NCBI GenBank assembly: GCA_014377795.1
Contig: JACMOY010000321.1
Span: forward strand, 1-16,777
Direction of reading: 5' to 3'
DNA: 16,777 bases
Source of the DNA: Actinomycetota bacterium
GTDB taxonomy: Bacteria; Actinomycetota; Actinomycetes; Actinomycetales; Angustibacteraceae
Made by a program: the position numbers and the translations under genes
In this document: positions 1-6,610 of the stretch, in pieces
Position numbering within the stretch: the stretch's first letter is position 1
Layout of the letters: each line of letters begins with the position of its first letter
The notes under the pieces: model-generated
What the model saw: only the letters and a program-made list of their open reading frames with translations
What the model was told of the DNA's origin: nothing
Databases searched by the model: none

Positions 1-254
1 ACCGGCGTGTCAGCGGCCCGCAGGATGCTCGAGTACGCGTCCGTGGTGGGGTGCTTCGGGATCCAGGTGGGCGGGACGGCCGAGGCTTCCTGGCGGGACT
101 TGAACGAGGTCACCAGCATGAACAGCAGCGGGCTGATGAAGACCAGCCCGAGCAGGGTGAGGGGGACGTAGCGCCGGAGCAGCGCCGGGGCAGGGTTGCG
201 ACGGCGGGGGGTGGTCGGCGGCGGCGCCGGACGAGGCGCGATGGCGGTGCTCAT
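1..254 (-). CDS. Sugar ABC transporter permease, MalG-like (partial, C-terminus off the window)
   Basis: This is the N-terminal 84 residues of a second inner-membrane permease of a carbohydrate ABC importer (MalG/CUT1 type). The ATG at 254-252 follows the stop of the upstream permease by three bases and has a strong Shine-Dalgarno (GAAGGAGG) inside that gene's last codons, so translation is probably coupled. A Pro/Arg-rich cytoplasmic start is followed by a first membrane segment (about residues 36-52, YVPLTLLGLVFISPLLFML) and then the periplasmic-side stretch VTSFKSRQE...PPTWIP, characteristic of MalG-type permeases. The C-terminal EAA loop that contacts the ATPase lies outside the window. 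The pairing with the neighbouring MalF-like permease and lipoprotein supports the call. The substrate is inferred from the adjacent GH51 and GH43 genes: arabino-oligosaccharides or a related sugar. Confidence 0.85.
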   Translation of the reverse strand, partial: MSTAIAPRPAPPPTTPRRRNPAPALLRRYVPLTLLGLVFISPLLFMLVTSFKSRQEASAVPPTWIPKHPTTDAYSSILRAADTP

Positions 255-257
255 GGC

Positions 258-1229
258 TCAGGCCTCCTTCTCGCGGAACGCGCGGAACACCATGACGCTC
301 AACAGCATGAGCACCACGGTCAGGACGTAGGACATGGCGGCCGCGTCACCCATCTGGTAGCTGGTGAGACCGGTCTCGGCGATGAACCCGATCGCGGTGC
401 GGGTCTCGACGCCGGGCCCACCTCGCGTCATCAGGTAGGACTGGCCGAACATGTTGGCCGACGCGATGATCGTCACCATCGTCACGAACGACACCACCGG
501 GCGCAGCCCGGGGAACGTGACGTTCCAGAAGCTCTGCCAGCGGTTGGCGCCGTCGACCCTGGCCGCCTCGTACAGCTCGGCCGAGATCTCCTGCAGTCCG
601 GCGAGGTAGATGACCGCGTTGAAACCCAGGGTCCACCACACCGTCACCCCCACCAGCGCCACCCACGCCTGCGGCGTCGAGGTGAGCCAGGGGATTGCCT
701 CGGGCAGCCCGAGGTCGCCCAGGTACTGGTTGACGATGCCGATGTTGGCGTCCAGCAGGAACCGCCAGATGACCGCGACGACGGCCACCCCGAGCACGTA
801 CGGCGCGAAGTACAAAGCCCGGAACAGGTTGCGGCCGCGGAACCGGCCGTTCATCACCAGCGCGACGAGCAGCGGGAGCACGAGCAGGAGCGGCACGCTG
901 AACAGCGTGAAGATGCCGGTGGCCCGCATGGCCGCCCAGAAGTTGCTGAAGGTGGTGGACGACGGGTCGACCAGCTTGACGTAGTTGTCGAAGCCGACGA
1001 AGGGCTTGCCCGGCAGCGTGTAGTCATAGTCGTGCAGGCTGATCCACAGGCCGTAGACGATGGGCGCGACGACGAAGCTGAGGAACAGCACCAGGTACGG
1101 CGCCAGGAACAGCCACGGCGCGAGCCCACCGCCACCACGTCGCCGCGCGGGGGCGGCGGTCCCCGTCGCCTGGCTGCGCGCTGGACCGGCCACCACACCG
1201 GTCCGGCGCGCAGCCTCGGACGTCGACAT
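258..1229 (-). CDS. Sugar ABC transporter permease, MalF/UgpA-like
   Basis: This 323-residue inner-membrane permease belongs to a CUT1-type carbohydrate ABC importer. A basic, Gly-rich cytoplasmic N-terminus (about 35 residues) precedes the first membrane segment (APWLFLAPYLVLFLSFVVAP) and the usual WISLHDYDYTLPG motif. Further hydrophobic segments follow, and the ATPase-contacting EAA loop is clear (ELYEAARVDGANRWQSFWNV, about residues 218-237). Length and layout are normal for the family. It starts five bases after the stop of the binding-protein gene and ends three bases before the next permease, so the three form one transcription unit. No ATPase gene is visible; many actinobacteria serve several such importers with one shared MsiK-type ATPase, which I infer here. 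Arabino-oligosaccharide specificity is inferred only from the operon. Confidence 0.93.
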   Translation of the reverse strand: MSTSEAARRTGVVAGPARSQATGTAAPARRRGGGGLAPWLFLAPYLVLFLSFVVAPIVYGLWISLHDYDYTLPGKPFVGFDNYVKLVDPSSTTFSNFWAAMRATGIFTLFSVPLLLVLPLLVALVMNGRFRGRNLFRALYFAPYVLGVAVVAVIWRFLLDANIGIVNQYLGDLGLPEAIPWLTSTPQAWVALVGVTVWWTLGFNAVIYLAGLQEISAELYEAARVDGANRWQSFWNVTFPGLRPVVSFVTMVTIIASANMFGQSYLMTRGGPGVETRTAIGFIAETGLTSYQMGDAAAMSYVLTVVLMLLSVMVFRAFREKEA

Positions 1230-1234
1230 CGCGC

Positions 1235-2578
1235 TCAGGCCCCGAACTTCTTGTTGTTCGCTTCCATCAGCTTGGTCGCCTGGGTGGCCGCGTCCTTCAG
1301 CGCAGCGGCCGGCTGCTTCTTGCCGAGCACCGCGTCGGCGACGGCGATCTCCAGGGTCTGCGCCTGGACGTCACCGAGGCCCGGCACCGGCGGCAGGAAC
1401 CTCAGCGAGCTGATCTGCGCGGCGATCGGGGCCTGGGTCGTGTCCTGCACCTTCGCGGTCTCGCGCACCGACTTGCGAGCCGGGACCATGCCGGCGCCAG
1501 CCCACTCGGCCGAGTGCTTGCTCATCCAGTCGATGAACGTCTTGGCTGCGTTGAGCTTGTTGTCGTCCGCGGTGGCCTGCTTGGTGATGTAGAAGTTGTG
1601 CGAGTTGGCCCAGGCCGCCTGGGTGCCGCCGATGTTCGGCAGCGGCGCCAGGGCGAACGGCAGCTTGGCCGCCTTGAGGTCGTTGATCTGCCAGATGCCG
1701 TCCCACGTCACGGCCAGCTTCTTGTTCTTGAAGGCGACGTACTGCGAGTCGACGGCGACGTTCTTCGGGCTGAAGCCCTTGTTGACGACGTCGACCATCC
1801 AGCTGAGGGCCTTCACCCCGGCGTCGGAGTCGAAGGTGGCCTTCGTCCCGTCCTTGGCGTACGGCTCGCCGCCGTTCTGCCACAGCAGCGACAGGAACAT
1901 CAGGTGAGCGGGCCAGCGGTTGGGCATCCAGAAGGGGTTCGGGATCGACGCGGACGTCAGCGTGCCCAGCGCGTCCTGAAGCTCCGCGTCGGTCTTGGGC
2001 GCCGCGGTCACGCCGGCCCGCTCGAACTCGTCGGTGTTGTAGTACATCGCGAGCGAGTGGACGTCCAGCGGGATGCCGTAGCGCTTGTCCTTGTAGGTCC
2101 CGGCCTGCCACACCTCGGGCGTGAAGTCGCCCGCGGACAGGCCGAGCGAGGTGCTCAGGTCGTCGATCGGCACGATGACGTTGCGAGCGGCGTTGGTGGC
2201 GAGCTGGTCCAGGTGCATCGCGCCGACGTCCGGGCCCTTGCCGGCCTGCACGGCGGCGGGCACGCGCTGGTAGTACTGGGCCCACTCGACGGTGTTGGTC
2301 TTCACCGCGATCTTCGGGTTGTCCTTCATGAACTCGCCGACCATCTGCTTCATGAACGGGCCGTCTCCGCCGGTGAAGCCGTTCCAGTACGACAGCTCGA
2401 CCTGCGGCCCGTCGTAGGTGCCGCTGAACGTGCTCTGCGGCGCGCTCGCGCCCTTGGCCGCCTCGCCGGCTGACTTGCCGCCGCCGCAGGCGGCGAGCGC
2501 GGAGCCGGCCGCGAGGCTGGCGCCCAGCGTCAGCAGCCGTCGTCGAGACAGGCTGCTCGAGATGGTGGAGTCGGTCAT
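1235..2578 (-). CDS. Extracellular sugar-binding lipoprotein of the ABC importer
   Basis: This 447-residue solute-binding protein (extracellular solute-binding family 1, MalE-like) captures sugar outside the membrane and delivers it to the two permeases downstream. The N-terminus has a twin-arginine-like SRRRLLTLG motif, a hydrophobic stretch and a lipobox ending SALAAC, with the acylated Cys at residue 31 followed by a Gly/Ser/Ala linker. The mature part has family-typical stretches such as ELSYWNGFTGGDGP and, late in the protein, HSAEWAGAGMVPARKSV. The frame stays open well upstream, but ATG 2578-2576 is the start because the Shine-Dalgarno AGGAAAGG lies just before it and the signal peptide begins there. 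It is the fourth and third-from-last visible element of the arabinan operon, and a 16-bp palindrome in the 53-bp gap before it may control it separately. The ligand is inferred, not visible. Confidence 0.93.
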   Translation of the reverse strand: MTDSTISSSLSRRRLLTLGASLAAGSALAACGGGKSAGEAAKGASAPQSTFSGTYDGPQVELSYWNGFTGGDGPFMKQMVGEFMKDNPKIAVKTNTVEWAQYYQRVPAAVQAGKGPDVGAMHLDQLATNAARNVIVPIDDLSTSLGLSAGDFTPEVWQAGTYKDKRYGIPLDVHSLAMYYNTDEFERAGVTAAPKTDAELQDALGTLTSASIPNPFWMPNRWPAHLMFLSLLWQNGGEPYAKDGTKATFDSDAGVKALSWMVDVVNKGFSPKNVAVDSQYVAFKNKKLAVTWDGIWQINDLKAAKLPFALAPLPNIGGTQAAWANSHNFYITKQATADDNKLNAAKTFIDWMSKHSAEWAGAGMVPARKSVRETAKVQDTTQAPIAAQISSLRFLPPVPGLGDVQAQTLEIAVADAVLGKKQPAAALKDAATQATKLMEANNKKFGA

Positions 2579-2617
2579 GGTGTGCCTTTCCTGGTGCTGT
2601 GGTGGGGGGACAGTGGG

Positions 2618-2633
2618 GACGAACGCGTTCGTC
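2618..2633. promoter_or_regulatory. Perfect 16-bp palindrome, candidate operator before the binding-protein gene
   Basis: The sequence GACGAACGCGTTCGTC is its own reverse complement over all 16 bases with no spacer, so it suits a dimeric regulator better than a terminator hairpin. It covers part of the GH43 stop codon (2632-2634) and sits 40-55 bp before the binding-protein ATG. The AACG...CGTT core resembles LacI-family operators, but its centre (GC) differs from the 12-bp palindrome in front of the GH51 gene, so it may bind another regulator. I see no convincing -35/-10 pair in this 53-bp gap. Confidence 0.5.
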
Positions 2634-4905
2634 AGCGGTAGAGGCGGAAGTAGTCGAACTGGGCGGTGGCCCCGGCGCCGCCGTGCGAGACCAGACCGAC
2701 CCGGATCGCGGCGCCGGCCGGCAGGGCCCAGACCCCTCCCTTGACCCAGGCCCGGCCGGGCTGGCGGCTCCAGGCGCGCAGCTGGTGCTCGCCGCTGCTC
2801 GGGTCGACCTGGTGGGTGATCCTCAGGTACGTCGTCTCGGCCGGCGGGCCGACGATGGTGCCGCCGTAGGCGAGCCGGCCGGCGTAGGGCGTCTCCTTGC
2901 CGAACTCGGTCTGGCGGGTGTTGAAGATCGCCACGTGCGACAGGCGGGTGAACAGGTCGTCGTCGACGTAGGCGATCAGACCGGCCTGCTGGAAGTTGCG
3001 CACCGAGTCGGTGCCCAGGTCGATCGTCAGCTTGGTCTCGATGGCCCACGGCCCGGCACCCGGGTCGCGCAGCAGGACGCCTGCGCTGTTGCTCGTGCCG
3101 GTGAGGTCGGCCGCCTCGGTCGGCCACCGCAGCTGCGAGTCCTGGACGACGGCAGCGTCGTCGCGGCGCACCCAGTCCCAGCCCGGGCCGCTGCCCGAGC
3201 CGTTGAACTCGTCGCTGGCGGCGGGGTCCAGGCGTGAGGGCACGACGTCGGGGACCAGGCGGGTGACCGGTGTGGCCGCCCGGGTGGCGCTGAGGTCGTC
3301 GACGCCGACGTTGGCCCCGCCGGCGAGCGCGGCGGCGCTGGTGCGGCCGATGACCGGACGGCGCAGGGTCAGGGTGAGGTCGGCGAGCGGGTCCTGCAGC
3401 CGGGCGTTCGTGACCTGCAGGCGGGCGTCACGGCCGCGCACCTGCAGGCTCACCGCGTGCCAGTCGCCGGCTCGGTACCCGGCCGGCAGGTCGGCGCGCA
3501 CCGTGCTGACGGCCTTGCCCGCGCGGTACTCGCGCAGGCGCACCGATCGCGCGGTCGGGTCGATCTGGGCCACCACGCCGCTCCCGGTGGAGCGCTGGCC
3601 GACGGCCAACCCGTACGTCGCGCCGTCCGAGCGCAGGTCGGCTTCGACCCGGACGGGGGCCGACGTCGCTGTCGCGGCGACCAGGGCGCCCGCGGAGCCG
3701 GCGTGGGCGTCGGGGCCGCCCTGGCTGGTGCGTCCGGTCGACCACGACCCGACCTGCTGCCAGCGGTCGGGGATGCCGTCGTCGAAGCGGGCCACCCCGG
3801 CGGTCACCGGCGCGGGGACGGTGGTGTCGCTCGGCCCGGTGCCCGCGTTCACGGCCGGCCAGCCGTCGACCCAGTCCAGCCGGTCCAGCAGCATCGGGCG
3901 CCGGTTGATGCCGTCGGTGCCGTCGAGGTACGGGGTGCCTCGGTCGATGGCGTGGTAGGCGATCCAGTCCTGCCCGGCCACGTCGGTGACCACCGCGTTG
4001 TGGCCGGCCCCGACCCAGCGGTTGCCGTTCTGGTTCAGCACCGGTGTTCCCCCGGCGCGAGAGGCGGTGAGCGCGTTGCCGTCACGGTCGACGTACGGGC
4101 CGCTGACGTCACGCGAGCGGCCGACCTGGACGCTGTACCCGGTCGTGGGCCCGGCGCAGCAGTTGGCGGTCGAGGCGAACAGGTACCAGTACCCGTCGCG
4201 GTGCACCGGGTAGGCGCCCTCGAACTTGTTGTCGACCGCCACCATCGTCGGCCTGCCGGCGGTGCGCGTGCCGTCCGAGGTGAGGGGGACCTCGAAGACA
4301 CCGCCGTAGTACGAGCCGTAGAACAGCGACTGGCTGCCGTCGGTGTTCGTGACCGCGCTGGGGTCGAAGTTCCACGTGAAGTTGCCCGGTGCCCCGTCGT
4401 CGCCGCGGCGGGGGGCGACCACCGGCGCGCCGCTGTCGGTCCAGGGCCCCACCGGGGTGGGCGCGGTCGCCATGCCCACCGCGTTGTCGTGCGGCTCGCT
4501 GGTCACCGTGGTCTCGGTGACGACGTAGTACATCCGGTACTGGCCGTCGACGAACCGGATGTCCGGTGCCCAGATGCTCGCGTCGGGTGCGGCCCAGGTC
4601 GGCAGGGTCTGGTCGGTGAACGCGTCGCCCACGTGCTCCCAGGTGACCAGGTCGGCGGAGCGGGCGATCGGGATGCGGTGCGCCGCGGTCTCGCCGGACC
4701 GCAGCGGGTCGGACGTGCCGTAGGAGTACCAGAAGCCGTCCTTGGCGCGGAACAGCGACGGGTCGGCGAACGTGTCCGCGAAGGACGTGCTGACCGGGTT
4801 GACGTACTCGGTCGGGAGCGGGGCGGCCGACGCGGTGCCCGGCGCGCAGGCCAGGGTCAGCGCGAGGGAGCGGGGGAGTGCGGCAACGACGTTGTTGCGA
4901 CGCAT
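2632..4905 (-). CDS. Secreted GH43 arabinan-degrading enzyme with two C-terminal beta-sandwich domains
   Basis: This 757-residue secreted glycoside hydrolase of family 43 probably acts on arabinan or arabinoxylan (arabinanase or arabinofuranosidase). It opens with a signal peptide (about residues 1-28, cleavage near TASA-AP). The five-bladed propeller catalytic domain spans roughly residues 33-355. The inverting triad can be placed: base Asp48 in FADPS, pKa-modulating Asp181 in WNFDPS, and acid Glu229 in KFEGAYP. The WAPDIRFVDG stretch and His302 (GAGHNAVV) are also family-typical. Two further beta-rich regions follow: about 370-545 (concanavalin-like), then about 566-757, which resembles the beta-xylosidase C-terminal/DUF1349 sandwich and probably binds carbohydrate. 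It begins 15 bp after the GH51 gene, with a purine-rich GAGAGGGG upstream of the ATG, so the two are co-transcribed. Exact substrate and endo/exo mode cannot be read from sequence. Confidence 0.9.
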   Translation of the reverse strand: MRRNNVVAALPRSLALTLACAPGTASAAPLPTEYVNPVSTSFADTFADPSLFRAKDGFWYSYGTSDPLRSGETAAHRIPIARSADLVTWEHVGDAFTDQTLPTWAAPDASIWAPDIRFVDGQYRMYYVVTETTVTSEPHDNAVGMATAPTPVGPWTDSGAPVVAPRRGDDGAPGNFTWNFDPSAVTNTDGSQSLFYGSYYGGVFEVPLTSDGTRTAGRPTMVAVDNKFEGAYPVHRDGYWYLFASTANCCAGPTTGYSVQVGRSRDVSGPYVDRDGNALTASRAGGTPVLNQNGNRWVGAGHNAVVTDVAGQDWIAYHAIDRGTPYLDGTDGINRRPMLLDRLDWVDGWPAVNAGTGPSDTTVPAPVTAGVARFDDGIPDRWQQVGSWSTGRTSQGGPDAHAGSAGALVAATATSAPVRVEADLRSDGATYGLAVGQRSTGSGVVAQIDPTARSVRLREYRAGKAVSTVRADLPAGYRAGDWHAVSLQVRGRDARLQVTNARLQDPLADLTLTLRRPVIGRTSAAALAGGANVGVDDLSATRAATPVTRLVPDVVPSRLDPAASDEFNGSGSGPGWDWVRRDDAAVVQDSQLRWPTEAADLTGTSNSAGVLLRDPGAGPWAIETKLTIDLGTDSVRNFQQAGLIAYVDDDLFTRLSHVAIFNTRQTEFGKETPYAGRLAYGGTIVGPPAETTYLRITHQVDPSSGEHQLRAWSRQPGRAWVKGGVWALPAGAAIRVGLVSHGGAGATAQFDYFRLYR
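4886..4895 (-). promoter_or_regulatory. Possible intragenic operator copy at the start of the GH43 gene
   Basis: On the minus strand codons 4-7 of the GH43 gene contain ACAACGTCGT, which differs at one base from the ACAACGTTGT core of the palindrome in front of the operon. The surrounding 16 bases (4883-4898) form an imperfect palindrome with 14 of 16 positions matching. It could be an auxiliary operator or transcription roadblock for the same LacI-type regulator, or simply the chance outcome of Asn-Asn-Val-Val codons. Confidence 0.25.
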
Positions 4906-4920
4906 GGGGTTGTGCCCCTC

Positions 4921-6483
4921 TCAGGGGGTGGGGGGTCCGGGGACGGAGGGCTCGAGCTGGATGACGGTCCAGGACAGGGGCGGCAGCAGGCAGTGCAGGT
5001 GCCGGTCGCGCACGGACGCGCCGGAGCCGGTGCGGGGCACCACCCGGTCGGGTGTGGCCTCGGTGTTGCTCGCGCCGGCGTCGTCGTCGGCGATCAGCTG
5101 GTGCTCGGTCACGACCAGGTCGCCGTGCCGGTCGACGACCGCCCGCAGGTCGACGTCGACGGGCAGGGCCTGGTCGAGGCTGCGGTTGACCGCGAGGACG
5201 ACGACCCCACCCGTGGCCTCGTCGTACGTGGCGGTCGCGTCCAGCGCTGCGACGGCACCGAACGCTGCGGTGGGGACGGTCGGGCCCGACACCTCGACCC
5301 GCAGCACCGACCCCCGTGCCAGGCGAGCGGTGAGGGCGAACGGGTGGAAGATCGTCTGGCGCCAGGCTGGACCACCCGCGCGGGTGCGGATGGGCGCGAT
5401 GACGTTGACGAGCTGGGCCTGGCAGGCGACGCCGACGCGATCGGCGTGGCGCAGCAGGGTGATCAGCAGGCCACCGACGACGACGGCGTCCGCCACCGTG
5501 AACTCGTCCTCGATCAGCTCGCGGGCGAAGGTCCAGTCCAGGTTCTGCTGTCCGACGAAACGGCTCTGGTACCAGACGTTCCACTCGTCGAACGAGAGCT
5601 TGAGCCTCTTGCGGCTGCGCAGCTGGGCGCCGACGCCGTCCGCGGTGGCGACGACGGCATCGATGAACGCGTCCATGTCGACCGAGCTCGCCACGAAGCT
5701 GGCGAGGTCGTCACCGATCGGCTCGTAGTAGTCGTGCAGGCTGATGTAGTCGACCTGGTCGTAGGTCTGCTCGAGCACCACGCGCTCCCAGGTGCCGAAC
5801 GTCGGCATCCGTGAGTTCGAGCTGCCGACCGCGACCAGCTCGATGCGCGGGTCGACCATCCGCATGGCCTTGCCGGTCTCGGCGGCCAGCCGGCCGTACT
5901 CGTACGGCGTCTTCTGGCCCATCTGCCACGGGCCGTCCAGCTCGTTGCCAAGGCACCACAGCGCGATGTCGTGGGGCTCCTTGACGCCGTGCGAGCGGCG
6001 CAGGTCCGAGAAGAAGGTGCCCTCGCCGTGGTTGGCGTACTCGATCAGGTCGACGGCGTCCTGCACCCCGCCGGTGCCGAGGTTCACGGCCATCATCGGC
6101 TCGACGGCGGCTTCACGCGCCCAGACCATGAACTCGTTCAGGCCGACCTCGTTGGGCTCGATCCCGCGCCAGGCCAGGTCGAGGCGGGTCGGTCGCTGCG
6201 CCCGCGGCCCGACGCCGTCCTGCCAGCGGTAGCTGGAGACGAAGTTGCCGCCGGGGTAGCGCACCAGGCTGACGCCCAGCTCACGGGTCAGGTCGAGCAC
6301 GTCACGACGGAACCCGTCGGTGTCGGCGCTGGGGTGCTCAGCCTCGTAGATGCCGGTGTAGACGCATCGGCCCATGTGCTCGACGAACGAGCCGAACAGG
6401 CGCCGGTCGACGGCGGCGATGGCGAAGGCGGGGTCGAGTGCGAACGTGGCCGGAGCCAGCAGCTCGCCGGGGGCGTGCGTCAC
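4921..6483 (-). CDS. abfA: Cytoplasmic GH51 alpha-L-arabinofuranosidase
   Basis: This 520-residue retaining alpha-L-arabinofuranosidase of glycoside hydrolase family 51 releases terminal L-arabinose from imported arabino-oligosaccharides. There is no signal peptide, so it acts in the cytosol. The N-terminal family signature RRLFGSFVEHMGRCVYTGIYE is followed by LVRYPGGNFVSSYRWQDGVG. The acid/base is Glu181 in CLGNELDGPWQ, and the nucleophile is Glu300 in LSFDEWNVWYQ. The length is normal (about 500). The start is a GTG at 6483-6481, supported by GGAGGT six bases upstream and by the family N-terminus. It is the first gene of the minus-strand operon, read from a promoter whose -35 element is overlapped by a LacI-type palindrome. 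GH43 follows after 15 bp. Family and activity are firm; natural substrate length is not. Confidence 0.96.
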   Translation of the reverse strand: MTHAPGELLAPATFALDPAFAIAAVDRRLFGSFVEHMGRCVYTGIYEAEHPSADTDGFRRDVLDLTRELGVSLVRYPGGNFVSSYRWQDGVGPRAQRPTRLDLAWRGIEPNEVGLNEFMVWAREAAVEPMMAVNLGTGGVQDAVDLIEYANHGEGTFFSDLRRSHGVKEPHDIALWCLGNELDGPWQMGQKTPYEYGRLAAETGKAMRMVDPRIELVAVGSSNSRMPTFGTWERVVLEQTYDQVDYISLHDYYEPIGDDLASFVASSVDMDAFIDAVVATADGVGAQLRSRKRLKLSFDEWNVWYQSRFVGQQNLDWTFARELIEDEFTVADAVVVGGLLITLLRHADRVGVACQAQLVNVIAPIRTRAGGPAWRQTIFHPFALTARLARGSVLRVEVSGPTVPTAAFGAVAALDATATYDEATGGVVVLAVNRSLDQALPVDVDLRAVVDRHGDLVVTEHQLIADDDAGASNTEATPDRVVPRTGSGASVRDRHLHCLLPPLSWTVIQLEPSVPGPPTP

Positions 6484-6510
6484 GAGACCTCCATTGGTCT
6501 GGGTGACCCA

Positions 6511-6539
6511 TTTTTATCGCGCATGTACAACGTTGTAAA
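6511..6539 (-). promoter_or_regulatory. Promoter of the GH51-GH43-ABC operon
   Basis: Read on the minus strand, TTTACA (6539-6534, five of six to the TTGACA consensus) and TAAAAA (6516-6511) are separated by exactly 17 bases. Transcription would start near 6504, giving a leader of about 20 bases that contains the GGAGGT Shine-Dalgarno before the GTG at 6483. It lies in an AT-rich island unusual for this DNA. The palindrome at 6526-6537 overlaps the -35 and the first part of the spacer. Confidence 0.6.
6526..6537. promoter_or_regulatory. LacI-family operator palindrome TACAACGTTGTA
   Basis: This is a perfect 12-bp palindrome with a central CG step, the usual form of LacI-family operators. It covers the last four bases of the -35 element and the adjoining spacer of the operon promoter, so a bound repressor would block RNA polymerase. 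The LacI-type gene starts 73 bp away on the other strand, and the natural inference is that its product binds here and is released by arabinose or an arabino-oligosaccharide. Confidence 0.7.
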
Positions 6540-6558
6540 GGTGAAGGGGGTAACTTTC

Positions 6559-6584
6559 CGGACACGTAGCGCGGGCCGTGTCCG
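6559..6584. repeat. Inverted repeat upstream of the lacI-type promoter
   Basis: Perfect 8-bp arms CGGACACG (6559-6566) and CGTGTCCG (6577-6584) flank a 10-bp spacer. The repeat falls about 15 to 40 bp upstream of the -10 hexamer of the regulator gene, where a -35 element or a transcription-factor site would be expected. It does not match the TACAACGTTGTA palindrome, so a second regulator is possible. A weak hairpin in DNA or RNA is an alternative. Confidence 0.4.
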
Positions 6585-6598
6585 CAGCAGCGGCCGGA

Positions 6599-6604
6599 TA
6601 GCCT
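6599..6604 (+). promoter_or_regulatory. -10 hexamer TAGCCT of the lacI-type gene, probably leaderless
   Basis: TAGCCT fits the TANNNT form of the actinobacterial -10 element and ends exactly six bases before the GTG start at 6611. Transcription would begin at or next to the start codon, and there is no Shine-Dalgarno before the GTG. This supports both the chosen start and a leaderless mRNA. No clear -35 is visible. Confidence 0.5.
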
Positions 6605-6610
6605 CGGCAG

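Noticed and set aside
51..1592. Long plus-strand open frame antisense to the permeases and binding protein
   Set aside because: Its translation is low-complexity (His/Arg/Gln/Asp/Glu-rich) and it lies opposite three well-supported genes. Such mirrors are normal in very GC-rich DNA.
2579..3127. N-terminal extension of the binding-protein frame to 3127
   Set aside because: The extension would run through the GH43 coding region and place the lipoprotein signal inside the chain. The ATG at 2578 has a Shine-Dalgarno and begins the signal peptide.
3457..5814. 785-codon plus-strand open frame antisense to the GH43 and GH51 genes
   Set aside because: The translation is rich in Arg/Gly/Val/Asp with no recognisable domain, and both genes on the other strand have complete catalytic motifs.
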